The notes: a model not told the origin generated them from the letters alone. A DNA stretch of 64,000 nt from Seison nebaliae (GCA_023231475.1 JALJEE010001273.1:41449-105448), one strand, 5' to 3'; shown: positions 22,110 to 32,590, counted from the first letter of the stretch. Program-made: numbers and translations.

Positions 22110-22650
22110 TTAAAAATCTTTCACGCCGATTGTATGACGACAAGTTGGACAAGAATGAACCGTTCGTTTCAACGCATCAATACAGAATGGAATGCAACAT
22201 AATGAACTAAATAGATAATTGGAGAAGAATTAATAGAACTTTAATTTTAATAACTAACAACGGCGTCAATAGAATACAAGCAACCCATGTCAGAACACTT
22301 GTTTCACTATCAGTTTTAGTACGTATCGAATTCCTGCAATTTGGACATATCATGCCAACAGGACGTGTTCCCAATGGAGGAATGACAATAGGTCCAGTGG
22401 GCACTCCTTGAATTTGAACGACGGGAGGTCCACCAACACCTGGCGGATAGACTGTGGGATTAACAGGGGCTTGTGGATAGCCCTGTTGTTGATACTGATT
22501 CTGTAGCGGTTGTGGTGGTTGGAAATGCATATCTTGAGGTTTATTCTGATACACATCATTGTAGGGCGGAGGTGATGGAGAACCTTGCTGATAACTATTT
22601 TGTTCAGGATTCATCATCGGAGGTGCCGATGCTTCCATTGCTTTACTCAT
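22110..22650 (-). CDS. LITAF-domain membrane-associated zinc protein
   Basis: Two exons join in frame (22650-22259 and 22206-22110), giving 162 aa. The first half is Pro/Gln/Tyr-rich and disordered (SPSPPPYNDVY contains a PPxY-type WW ligand). The second half is a LITAF/SIMPLE domain: an N-terminal CPNC pair, a hydrophobic stretch that dips into the membrane (SVLTWVACILLTP then SLCCIPFCID), and a C-terminal HSCPTC pair that completes the zinc site. LITAF proteins sit on the cytosolic face of late endosomes and lysosomes. The ATG at 22650 was chosen because residues upstream of it in the same frame look like 5' UTR. Confidence 0.9.
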
Positions 22651-23611
22651 GACTAAATTGATAATGTTATTAACTGAAAAGAATTTTCTTTCAAATAATT
22701 GAAAATCAATAAAAATATAGCGATATAATGGGAATAGTTGTATCCTTCCCCATCTGTAAATCATCTCAATAGATTCGATTATTAAGAAATAAGAATTCGT
22801 TCATGTGAAAATAATGAAAGAAGGTTATACATTTTATCGGAGAATAAGTTAAAGAATTATTTGAGATATCTGTACAATAATCCATTTACATAATCTGTCA
22901 ATTGTTGCTGTGACATTTCTTCAAAAAATTTTAATAAAATGTATAAGAATTATGAAGAAAAATGGAATGACGTTCCCTTTTCATATATAAATTAACCTAT
23001 TAAACTATAAATTGATAAAAAGAAATAATGAATAATAATTTTATATTATTATTTCCAAAAAATTAATGAAAAATTCGTAACAGAAGTTTAATTTTTTATC
23101 AACTATATTATTTACCTTAATCAATCCTCTTTTCAACATCAATCATTAGTTATTTTCCCTATTTAACCATTTCCTTTTCATTCGATTTTCAAGTTAATTC
23201 TTCAACTTCAACTTCATCCAATATCGATTTATCGAAACACAAGTATTTTACATCAAAAATGTGGAGATGGAAGGAAAAATAAATGATACATTTAAGTCCA
23301 GATTCTCTTCATGATATTTGATAATTTCAGATATTTGAATTCGATAAATAAAAGAGGTTGATAAAACATGAAATTAATCATTTTCAGTAAGTTGTTTAGG
23401 TAAAATAAACAACTTTCTTTCTCAATTCAATTTCTCAGTGTCATACGGAGAAAATTTGAAAATGAATTAAAAATATGAAAATTTAAATTTTCGGGTTAAG
23501 AGTATCACTGTCATCTTACATCATTTAACATCAGCCACTATCAATCATCTTCTTTCCACATTTCTATTATAGAGTGGCAATCGATTTGTCGTGCGATGAA
23601 TAAGGAGTGAA
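22651..23611. promoter_or_regulatory. Divergent intergenic region LITAF / COX18
   Basis: About 960 bases lie between two divergent genes. They contain a perfect 10-bp inverted repeat with a 7-nt loop (23389-23398 / 23406-23415) and a 19-codon minus-strand frame at 22857-22916 starting MSQQQLTDYVNG after a plausible splice acceptor. Neither has a known function. Confidence 0.4.
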
Positions 23612-24724
23612 ATGAATGAAAAGAAAGACATTCTATTTACTCAGAAATGTCAAGAAGATAAAAATGATGAAAAATATTATGGTAAACTTCCGTATGTTCT
23701 TTCTACAAAAAATCCAATAATTTATCAATCAGTCAATACATTGAATCATGTACATGATTATCTTAAATCAGTAAATGATAATAAATGGAGTTGGACATCG
23801 ACGATTGTTGGAACGACAATTCTCACCCGACTCGTCTTCATTGCTCCTTTGAACATCTATTGTAATCGGTTGATGATTAGACTACTTCAATCAAATATGG
23901 ACGTTTCGATCAAAGTACAGAGATTGTCTAAACATCTTACAAGTGAAGTGAGAAGGAAGTTGTTGAAAAATGAAAAGATTTCGGAAAATATTTCACTGAA
24001 AGAAAAAGAGAAACTAATCAAGAGAAATTTATCAAAAAAAGTTTTTTCTCGTATTTCTCTTTTTAATTTCATTCATTTTCAGGTGAAGCAATGGCAGAAT
24101 GATGCACGTCAGCAACATCAAGCGTTTCCTTCACAATTGATCGTCGCCACATTGTTACAGATGCCCGTCTGGTTATTAATATCATCCTCAATTCGATGTT
24201 TATGCGAAGTTGATGGCAAATTCTTTCGAGCAGATTTAAGTGAGGACGGTTGTCTCTGGTTTAAGAACCTTCTCAAATCGGACCAAACTGGTGCTATTTC
24301 CATATTGTTAATTATTATTAACTTGATCAATATCGAATTTAGTAATGCAACAAAATCGATGAAATATCATTTGAATGAGAATCAAGTTCTCACAACTGAT
24401 ACGTCGAAAATGAAGACGTCCACTACCTCTCGAGTTCTTCTATTTGTCAGACAAACGGCCATTCGATTAACATCTATAGCAATCGGTGTCATAGGAGGGT
24501 TCATACCAACAGCCATCTCATCTTATTGGCTCTTTAATTCTTCGTTAACTCTTCTTCAAAATTATGCCATGGAGAAGGACAAGATTCGCAAACTTTTCAA
24601 TCTACCACCAATAAAGCTGACGGACGATATGACTCGCACTCATCGTCCTTTTCTTGATCGATTTCTTTTATATCGTAACCGATGGAAGAATATTTATATA
24701 TTTTTAAAATTTTTACGAAGATAA
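23612..24724 (+). CDS. COX18: Mitochondrial inner-membrane insertase COX18 (Oxa1/YidC family)
   Basis: The frame encodes 370 aa. A stretch at 24041-24082 begins GTTTTTTCTC and ends TTTTCAG and has the character of a 42-nt intron without an in-frame stop; removing it gives exons 23612-24040 and 24083-24724 and 356 aa. COX18 inserts the C-terminal part of cytochrome oxidase subunit 2 into the inner membrane. The Oxa1/YidC fold is visible: a first membrane segment (TSTIVGTTILTRLVFIAPLN), a Lys-rich matrix loop, LQMPVWLLISSSIR matching the COX18 LPMWIFMSVALR block, CLWFKNLL (family GVLWFPDLT), and the final helices IPTAISSYWLFNSSLTLLQN. The N-terminus is Lys/Asp-rich and not a classical targeting peptide, so an upstream exon is possible. 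Confidence 0.87.
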   Translation: MNEKKDILFTQKCQEDKNDEKYYGKLPYVLSTKNPIIYQSVNTLNHVHDYLKSVNDNKWSWTSTIVGTTILTRLVFIAPLNIYCNRLMIRLLQSNMDVSIKVQRLSKHLTSEVRRKLLKNEKISENISLKEKEKLIKRNLSKKVFSRISLFNFIHFQVKQWQNDARQQHQAFPSQLIVATLLQMPVWLLISSSIRCLCEVDGKFFRADLSEDGCLWFKNLLKSDQTGAISILLIIINLINIEFSNATKSMKYHLNENQVLTTDTSKMKTSTTSRVLLFVRQTAIRLTSIAIGVIGGFIPTAISSYWLFNSSLTLLQNYAMEKDKIRKLFNLPPIKLTDDMTRTHRPFLDRFLLYRNRWKNIYIFLKFLRR

Positions 24725-24899
24725 ATATTCTTACTATAATTTTATGTGTTAGAATGCTGAAGTAAAAAGAAATGACGAAGAAGACTTTTGACAGTCACCA
24801 ATAGTATTGCGAAGTGAACTTTCAAAGACAACTAACGTAAGCTTAAAAATTTTTAGAAAAAGTTATAGTATCGAACTTTTTAGTTCGAGAAAAAAAGTA

Positions 24900-26112
24900 A
24901 AATATATAGTTGCGGATAATGCTAGTAACATGGTGGCGAAGTTCCAATCAAAACCGAATGAAAATAATCAATATTGTTTGGAAGAAATTAAGGAAATTAA
25001 TAATTTGGGGAAAATTGGCGAAACTAATTGGTTGTAAAAAATTAAAGAAACTAACAGTCTGGAACATCGGAGAAGAAAGTCTGGAACTAAAAGTGACGAC
25101 TTTTTTTACGAAGATGATCTCCAATTATTAATGAGCAAGGATGAAGAAGATAAACAGGATGAAGATGATTGGATTCCTAATTATTCGAAAGAGACTCTGA
25201 TATTCGACAAAGTAGTGCACAAAATTAATCTCCGGTGTGTGACTCATACTTTTAAATTATAAATTATCGAAATTGAACCACTATTTGAAATTTGAAGTTC
25301 TGTAAAATTTATCAAATCTATAATCCATGAAAGAATGAGTAAAGAACGCAAAAAATCGCTAATTGCATTCAAATTTTTCTAACTTTTAGACTTCTAATGT
25401 GCAGAGGGCAAGTGTGATCTCAGCATTTCTCAAGATGGAGCAGTGTGTTCCTTTCCCTAACAATTCCCTAAGATGATTATTACAATTTGAAGAATGGAGA
25501 ATTGATAAGAATCATTTGTTGCCAATTAGGCTAAATCTTGACGATTTTAAATCAATAAATTTATTTCTTGAACATATGCAACCATTGTATGAAGTTCAAA
25601 AAGTAGTTCTGATTATTTTCCAAAAATTCTCATGAAGATAAACTCGTATGAAAGTAGAATGATGAGGAAAATAATAGAGGACAGGTTTCTATATATTATG
25701 GACGAAAATCACTTTCGTTTTGATGATATTTATGTCATAAGTACATTTCTCCATCCAATATATCGATACAGTCTGGGTGACTGCGGAACAATTTCAATAA
25801 AGAAAATTATTGAATGGAGAATAATATCTCTGAGAAACCAAAGTACGATGAAAACTATTAGGAAAAAGCAACTTCCGCAAAGAAGAAAAATTCTTCTATA
25901 TCTGAAGAAATACGACAATATAATGAAGAAATCGTGGAGAGTTGTGAAGCTCTAAAGGAATATTGGAAACAGTCGAAAAATAAGATTGAACTCTTATATA
26001 ACATTTATTGCCCAATTATATCTGTTCCTGCAACTTCTGCTTCTCCAGAAAGAATTTCCAGTAATACAGCATGGACAATTAATGGGAGACGAGTTAAACT
26101 ATTATCATCGTA
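24900..26112 (+). pseudogene. hAT transposase remnant
   Basis: This is the coding part of the hAT element, broken into several frames. The RNase-H-like core (VADNASNMVAKF), a middle segment (IIEDRFLYIMDEN then DDIYVISTFLHPIY) and the hAT C-terminal region (EYWKQSKNKIELLYNIYCPIIS then PERISSNTAW) are in the expected order. I see no BED zinc finger. Frameshifts and stops separate the parts, so no functional transposase is encoded. Confidence 0.8.
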
Positions 26113-26302
26113 AATTAGAGAAGAATTATTGATCCACGATAACTCTAAATTTTAGAACCTTTTTTTAATTTTACATTGATCTTCCTTATATACTGACAAT
26201 GTTTAAATGTTAAAATTCTATATTTTTCCAGTTTTTTATCGAAAAAATTCCGCTTTTTTGACATGTGAAATTATTTAAAATAATAAAGCGATTGAAGAGA
26301 AG

Positions 26303-27745
26303 TACGATCGCAGTCTGTCATCAAACAATCTCACACAGACAATGATTACCACGCTCGATACTATTATTCAGGAGACGAATGACGAGACTATTATTCAAGA
26401 GACGAATGACGAGAAAATTTTGAAGAATGGGACACGTGGACGACCACGAACACGGTCAACCCTCCGAGAACGTGGTAGAGCTAAAACTCCTAAATTAAAG
26501 AGAAGTACTGTGGATACGAACAACGACAAATTGGTAAACATAACTAATATTGTTATGAAGCTTGCATAACAATTGAGTGGTGTTTCTGCTATAGTATGCG
26601 AATTAAAAAACGAGAACAAGATTATCGACAGAAAGCTTGACCTTCTGACGACTGGTCTTTGGCAAAATGTTAAAGCCATCTCTGGTAAGAAATTAGAGAA
26701 GCAGAATGGCAATACCGTATCTACTGATTCCTCCAATCACTCCGTCATCTCGTGTAAGTAAGAAGCAGTTAAAAATGGATCACAAAAGATTATTGCCAGT
26801 TGTAATTTGTCGTCTGTTATTTCAGGTAAAGTACGACCTCCAAAAATCAAACTCCGATCGATTATGGTATCGAACGTATCTGCTGTTGTTAGCATTGAAA
26901 AATTTGCTAATTTTTCGAAGAATGAAGGCTTGGAATTCTCAAAATTATGGCGACTGAAACATAAGAATTTTAACAGTAGCGAAAGAATCGCTAAGACGTT
27001 TATTGTTAGTTATAACATAGCTAACAATGATACTTTTTTGATTCACAAAAATGGCCAACCAAATTGCTTCATTAGGAAATCCATTTATGGTTCAAAGATT
27101 GGTGAATTGTATCTTGTTCATGTGTATGGAACTGTATCAATAACGTAGATGGCGGATGTTCGTTCGATAGTACAAACATCGATGTCGTTGGTTCACCGAT
27201 GGTAATTGATGGAGATATTGATACGAATATGAACGTCTGACTACAATATAAGTTCTAATCTCCTTACTCATATGTGAATACCGATGATATTTCTCTTTCC
27301 ATCATTTTTTTCAACTCTCGTGGATTCCGTGGCTTCCTTCCCGATCTATGTGAGTTGCTCAAGTTGGATGTCATTTTTCTTCGAGAAACTTGGCTAAGAT
27401 CACTACCGATTTGCATCATGCAGATAATTTCCCATTATATTTATCTTTCGCCGGCAATTCCTCCTAAAGGGATGTGTTTTAACTCTTCCAGTTCCATCTT
27501 ATACACAATGCGAGGGGTTCTCGTGGCTCCTTCAGTTTTCCTTCCGTTATTATGCGATAAATTATCCGCTTTCACCTGATGAGGCGTTATCGATGACCTC
27601 GAGTTTCGATATTTCTTCCTATGTTCAGGATGTACTCAAGGATTTTATTATGCCGGGTAGGGATCTTATTTAAAAAAAAACTCCTTTAACGAGTTATCTT
27701 TTTCTTTTTTTAATTTACCCCGCGGGGATTCGACATAAATAATAT
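26303..27745 (+). mobile_element. Non-LTR retroelement fragment nested in the hAT element
   Basis: A basic first-frame protein begins at 26342 and contains RGRPRTRSTLRERGRAK, interrupted once by an in-frame TAA at about 26567. Further frames lead to SLSIIFFNSRGFRGFLPDL and LDVIFLRETWL near 27290-27400, the signature of an apurinic-type endonuclease of non-LTR elements (N/RG...ETWL). The frame shifts near 27480 and continues, ending MPGRDLI at about 27671. No reverse transcriptase is present. The 3' part has a GC-rich hairpin (CCCCGCGGGG) followed by A-rich DNA. Exact ends and a target duplication could not be fixed. Confidence 0.65.
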
Positions 27746-28076
27746 AAAAAAAATATATACCGTTCATTACTTTCTATTCTTTTTCATTTCAATTATCACG
27801 ATAGTTCAAATAAAATTTTTATTGTTTTCTGCTTTCCTAACAAGAGTGTGAACTTAAATCTTTATTTTATTTCCTAATTTTCCTAACACTGATGTAAGTA
27901 TAACATGGATCATTGTGTCCTTAATGATTATATCACCAACACATAAAGTGGATAAAAATACGCATTATTCTAAAAAATATATTATCAAACTTAAGCTTAA
28001 GTTAAAGAATACTCGGACTTAAAATTTTTAAGCTTGTTCGTAATTTTAGTCTTTGAACGTTCACTTCGTAACACTA

Positions 28077-28520
28077 GTCACTAATGATGAAAATGGTAAC
28101 TCATCATTTTTCATAAGATGTATTGTTTCGGGAAAATCGCAATTTTGTTGGAAGCATTTACCGAACAGTGTTTATGATTATTTCCCATTAATTTCCATCC
28201 TTAGGAAATAGGAGAATTCGTCCTATATTTATATAATTGGCTTTGTACTAACATCAGTTTTATATCTATTACTGTGTTAATAGAAAGAATCTTATAAATA
28301 AGACAATAAATCACATAAACGATTTTTGGGGAAAATACCTATGGAGTATGTTTTCCGATTTTAGACTCTTTTTAGTATCATTTTCCGATTCATCATCTTT
28401 CTACGATATTCATCTCCTATTTATCCATATCATTTTCAGATTATCTTTTTATATTAGAGAGTCGTTGTGGAAGAAAAAAGAAGAAAAATAATAAATCCAT
28501 CCATCTGGAAAAATTAAAAG
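28077..28520. other. Flank between the hAT element and ACOT13
   Basis: About 440 A+T-rich bases hold no open frame with family resemblance. They should include the ACOT13 promoter. Confidence 0.4.
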
Positions 28521-29025
28521 ATGTTACGTGCCCTAAATAGAATGGTAAAGAATCGGCAAAATTTTAATGAATTATTGAATGTTTAAATTAAGCCGTTTAT
28601 CTTTTAAAACTTATATCATTATTCAGGTAAAATTTTTAGAGTGTAAAGATGGACATACAGTCTCAACGTTTAAAGTAGAAAATAAACATATAAATGATTT
28701 TGGTAGTCTTCATGGGGGAATGAGCGCTACTCTAATTGATATAATCAGTAGCTGGACATTGTTGACATCGAAACATCATATGGCTGGTGTAACGGTCTCA
28801 TTGAATGTGGATTATTTAAAAGGTGTCGCTGTAGGTGAGGAAGTGGAAATCCATTCAAAAGTATCTCGTTGTGGTAGACAATTAGCTTTTTTGAATGTGG
28901 AGATATTGAATGAGAAGAAGGATATTGCCGTGAAGGGTAGTCACATAAAATTCGTTGGAAAGGATAATTACGAACAATTGAAGCAATACGTTGAATCATT
29001 AAAGGAAATGAAAGATGATGAATAA
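28521..29025 (+). CDS. ACOT13: Acyl-CoA thioesterase 13 (hotdog fold)
   Basis: Two exons (28521-28580 and 28627-29025) separated by a 46-nt intron encode 152 aa, close to human ACOT13 (140). ACOT13 hydrolyses medium- and long-chain acyl-CoA at mitochondria. The family core is clear: NDFGSLHGGMSATLIDIISS corresponds to the HGG catalytic motif and following helix, with AGVTVSLNVDYLKGVAVGEE and GRQLAFLNVEILNE as the next strands. The start at MLRALNRMVKNRQNF is chosen because MVKNRQNF aligns with the MTKARNF of the human protein. A C-terminal acidic tail (KEMKDDE) is extra. Confidence 0.92.
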
Positions 29026-29162
29026 TCGACGGAATATCTGGATAAAAACTCTTGTTGAATTGTAAAAAATGTTAAATGTATTTTCTTTTTATTGGAAACG
29101 ATTTTATTTATTGTTGAAGAAAGTTAAAAGATTCTTTGATTCTAATTAGTTACATAAACTAC

Positions 29163-29890
29163 ATGAATTATAACGAAAATATCAGTTCGGATAGTATATC
29201 GAACATCGAAACTATTTCTGTGAAAAGATTAAATTCATTGAATGAGATCGATGAGAGAAAGAAAGAAAAGAAGAATAATCACGCTAAAAAAATTTCTTTC
29301 ACAACAATTGTTATATTAATTTTGGCATCGTCAACTATCATCCTTTCCATCGTGATTATTGCAACTTCAGCTTCAGGGGGTTTCTTTCTCTCCCATTCTC
29401 ATTATATTCCTCTAAATTTTTAGTGTTAAGATCGAAGGAAAAGACCGTTAACACCACTACCACGACGACCACTACTACATCTACTACGACGAGCGAAGTT
29501 ATTAGAACTGTTGAAGTGAAAACGGTGATAAAATTAATAATTTTTGATCTGCCAACTAAACTGATTTCGGCTAATAGTTGTAGAAATATATCGAAATTAT
29601 TAATTGAATCTATTCGACAAATATTTCACACAAACTTAATATTTTCAAGTGTTCAATGTGATTTGAAGGAAAAAGATGTTCCTTATTCGATTCACTCAGT
29701 AATAAGAACATACTATAGACTCCGAGCATATTTGAATGACAAAGAATCGGATCAAGATAAAGTTTCAACGAAGAATATGTTAATTGGCCATTTCTCCCAA
29801 ATTTCATCCAATTTAACACATCAACTTTCTCTTATAAAACTCAATTTAACAAGTTATAAAATTTTTTCTTTTTCTTTTATTTTTTTCTGA
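29163..29890 (+). CDS. Single-pass membrane protein with Thr-rich stalk, unrecognised
   Basis: Exon 1 (29163-29379, ATG at MNYNENISSD) joins in frame to exon 2 (from 29424) across a 44-nt intron. The N-terminal about 50 residues are polar and end in a Lys-rich patch (KKEKKNNHAKK). A hydrophobic helix follows (TIVILILASSTIILSIVIIA), giving a type II topology with the basic side in the cytosol. Outside comes a mucin-like Thr run (TTTTTTTTTSTTTS) and then a region of about 130 residues (KTVIKLIIFDLPTKLISAN) that could be a SEA-like or similar extracellular module. The end is uncertain: either the frame runs to 29890, or a 42-nt intron (29853-29894) is removed and the protein ends at 29917. I cannot name it. 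Confidence 0.6.
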
Positions 29891-30191
29891 TTAGTCAGTA
29901 TGATTAATCAAAAATAATTAATCATTATGGAAATGGGGAATTTTTGCGAAAAAACAATTAGAAGTATTCGAGAATTTCTATTGTGTTAAAATTCGAATTT
30001 GAAGCATTGGCAAGAAAATTTAATGATTAATATTATATTATATTAATATTAATCATTTTTTTCTCAAAACAATATCATTTTTTTTAATTTCGTAATGTAA
30101 ATATTCTCCAAAATTTTCATCAAATCTTTCTCATAAATGTATTTTCTTATCAACATTCCATTCTTATTTCAATAATATTTCAAAAATAAAA

Positions 30192-32516
30192 ATGATTTGC
30201 CTATTCTTTGTTACCATTCTTCTATCGATGACCAATTGTTATTTTAATACGAATTACAAAGTGTTCATCATTCCTGATAAAGCGACGGAACAAGTCGATT
30301 TGAATGGAATGGCGCAATTGACATGTCAAACGAATGGGAATCCTTCACTCATTCAATGGTATACACCCTCAAATGAATTAATCCGAATGAATCGAACAAT
30401 CTCTTCAAAATATACATTGATTAGAAATGAGAGAAGTTTAATTTTAATTCTACAAAATATTACGGAGAAGATGAATGGCCTTTATCGTTGTCAAGTGGTA
30501 TTCAATAGTATTCGAATAAAAAAAGAGATTTTCGTGGAAGTAGAAGAACCAATTCGCTTCTTCAATACTCCGTATCGACAATATTTGTTGCTAGGACAAT
30601 CGGGTACGATTACTTGCGAAGCGAAAGGACAACCATCTCCTCAAATAATGTGGCAACGTCCAAGTGATAACAAAGTGATAATGCAATATGAAATAACTTC
30701 TCATTATCAATTGAGAGAGAATGGATTATTCATAAAGAACGTTCGATGGAATGACGGTGGTCTATATAAATGTTTGGCAAAGATTAATAATAAGGCGAAT
30801 ATTCTCCAACGATATATCGAAGTGATAATTAGCACAAAACCGAAATTTATCAGTTTACCTGCAAATGTCGCAGCAACGAAAGGTAAAACTGCTGTTCTAT
30901 CATGTGAAGCAGACGGAAGACCAAAAGTTGTTATAGACTGGTTTAAAGATGGAATTAAACTATCTCCAACCTCCAACAAATATGAATTGGCCCCAAATGG
31001 ATATTTGCGAGTGAATTATCTAAGTGAATCGGATGATGGTGTTTATATTTGTCAAGCAGAGAATCTATTTGGAGTTATTCGAAATGAAAGAAGATTAACT
31101 GTTCATCGACCACCTGAAATATTACCATTCGATAATCAAACAATTCGTGAAGGTCAATTGGGACGGCTCAAATGTATTGTACGAGGGGAGCCGCCACCTA
31201 TAGTTGAATGGAGAATTTGGCCTTTTAGTCGAGAAAACTTCATAGAAACTGCTCCGAAATCTCGTTTCTCGTTTTACGTGGAGAAAGAATCAATTCATGT
31301 GTTACAAGTGAAAGATGCCCATCGAAGAGATAACCAAAATTATACTTGTATCGCTTATAATACAGCTGGTCGTGTAGAACGCACAGGAAGAATAACCGTT
31401 CAATATCAACCGTTCTTTGATCCATTATTGAAGAAAGATCATTATACATATTTTGTTCATGATATCGATCGTGATACAACGTTAGGACAAGCTGTAAAAC
31501 TGGAATGTCAAGTATTTGGAGAACCGATTCCTCAAATTACTTGGTTTCGAGGTGAAGAAGAAATTCGAATATATTCCAGTGAACCTGCCTTTCGTCGTTA
31601 TGATGATGTTCCAGGTCGTAGTATTTTAGAAATAGCTCCGAACAGCGAAGTCTACATGGGATCATATACATGTCAAGCACAAAATGTTATTCAAACTAAT
31701 CGTTTTGATTTTCGTGTGTTAAAGGCAGAACCACCTGGTGTTCCTGGTTGTCGCATATTAGAGATTGAACCAACCTCATTATTAATTGAAATTGAACCAC
31801 CCACAAATGATGGTGGCCTCCCTATTCGAGCATATCGAGTCGAATATAAAACATCATCTTCTCCATCATGGGAGAATCCGGTGTCAACCGATTTCCCCAT
31901 AAAATTGCATCCGGACGATGTCCAGTTCAATGTGAAACGAATTAAACTGGAATATTTAACTGCTGAAACTTTCTATATCTTAAGAGTAACTGCTGTTAAT
32001 AGTGTCGGTTATGGTTTCTATTCAAGGGAGAAACAATTTCGTACAAAGAAATTGAGAGCACCAAATGCTCCTTATATTCTTAGTCAACAACGTTCTCCAT
32101 ATTCGAACGAATATGTAATTCGATGGAAAATGATTAGTAATGGTGGTTCAATTCTTCTTCCTTATTTTATTCGATATCGACGCATATTCTTTCAAACATC
32201 TCTACAATCCATCATTAGTCATAAAGGACGATGGAAGGAGATAAGTGACATTCCATCAGAATCAACAACTTTCCGTTTGACTAATCTGCAATCAAACAGC
32301 GTGTTCGAAATGGAATTATATGCAACGAATATCGAAGGTCGATCACCAGCAAGTAAACTCAAGTTTTATACATCAAAAGGAACTCCATATTCGCCATTGA
32401 TGTCAGAAAAAGATTTATCTAAATCACTTGGCTATTCTTCTACCGGAAATTTTATTAGACATTCCATTCTTGTCCATTTACTTTTCCATGTCATTCGATT
32501 TCTATTATTCAATTAA
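30192..32516 (+). CDS. Fas2: Fasciclin-2/NCAM-like adhesion molecule, GPI-type tail
   Basis: A single frame of 774 aa starts with a signal peptide (MICLFFVTILLSMTNCYF). Five immunoglobulin domains follow at about 25-118, 118-214, 214-306, 306-405 and 406-510; cysteine pairs are readable as AQLTCQ/GLYRCQ, GTITCEAKG/GGLYKCLA, AVLSCEADG/GVYICQAEN, GRLKCIV/QNYTCIAYN and VKLECQV/GSYTCQAQN. Two fibronectin III domains (about 514-720) carry the linker-type PPGVPG and the second-domain APNAPYIL. The C-terminus has no cytosolic tail, only a hydrophobic stretch (SILVHLLFHVIRFLLFN), as in GPI-anchored Fas2/NCAM forms. Five Ig plus two FN3 domains is the Fas2/NCAM layout; such proteins mediate neuronal adhesion. 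The gene is intronless, unusual for this family. An AATAAA lies at 32585-32590. Confidence 0.78.
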   Translation: MICLFFVTILLSMTNCYFNTNYKVFIIPDKATEQVDLNGMAQLTCQTNGNPSLIQWYTPSNELIRMNRTISSKYTLIRNERSLILILQNITEKMNGLYRCQVVFNSIRIKKEIFVEVEEPIRFFNTPYRQYLLLGQSGTITCEAKGQPSPQIMWQRPSDNKVIMQYEITSHYQLRENGLFIKNVRWNDGGLYKCLAKINNKANILQRYIEVIISTKPKFISLPANVAATKGKTAVLSCEADGRPKVVIDWFKDGIKLSPTSNKYELAPNGYLRVNYLSESDDGVYICQAENLFGVIRNERRLTVHRPPEILPFDNQTIREGQLGRLKCIVRGEPPPIVEWRIWPFSRENFIETAPKSRFSFYVEKESIHVLQVKDAHRRDNQNYTCIAYNTAGRVERTGRITVQYQPFFDPLLKKDHYTYFVHDIDRDTTLGQAVKLECQVFGEPIPQITWFRGEEEIRIYSSEPAFRRYDDVPGRSILEIAPNSEVYMGSYTCQAQNVIQTNRFDFRVLKAEPPGVPGCRILEIEPTSLLIEIEPPTNDGGLPIRAYRVEYKTSSSPSWENPVSTDFPIKLHPDDVQFNVKRIKLEYLTAETFYILRVTAVNSVGYGFYSREKQFRTKKLRAPNAPYILSQQRSPYSNEYVIRWKMISNGGSILLPYFIRYRRIFFQTSLQSIISHKGRWKEISDIPSESTTFRLTNLQSNSVFEMELYATNIEGRSPASKLKFYTSKGTPYSPLMSEKDLSKSLGYSSTGNFIRHSILVHLLFHVIRFLLFN

Positions 32517-32584
32517 TCAGACCCAATTTACCTCTTATAAATATATTTCATTTATCCACATTCCATTATGTTAATTTTGTATAA

Positions 32585-32590
32585 AATAAA
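32585..32590 (+). terminator. Poly(A) signal AATAAA after the Fas2-like gene
   Basis: AATAAA lies about 70 nt downstream of the stop codon at 32516, at a normal distance for cleavage and polyadenylation. Confidence 0.55.

Larger units (their letters stand above)
24802..28076 (+). mobile_element. Decayed hAT-family DNA transposon with terminal inverted repeats
   Basis: Terminal inverted repeats start TAGTATTGCGAAGTGAAC at 24802 and, read inward from 28076, TAGTGTTACGAAGTGAAC; 24 of the first 27 bases match, with further subterminal similarity including GCTTAAAAATTTT. The flanks are GTCACCAA (24794-24801) and GTCACTAA (28077-28084), an 8-bp target duplication matching at 7 of 8, as expected for hAT elements. 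Transposase relics on the plus strand include VADNASNMVAKF (24.9 kb), FRFDDIYVISTFLHPIYR (25.7 kb) and the C-terminal dimerisation-type block PATSASPERISSNTAW (26.0 kb). They lie in different frames separated by stops, so the element is dead. A non-LTR fragment is nested between about 26.3 and 27.75 kb. Confidence 0.85.

Noticed and set aside
24807-27579. Cluster of small host genes between COX18 and ACOT13
   Set aside because: The frames carry hAT transposase and non-LTR signatures and are bounded by TIRs with a target duplication.
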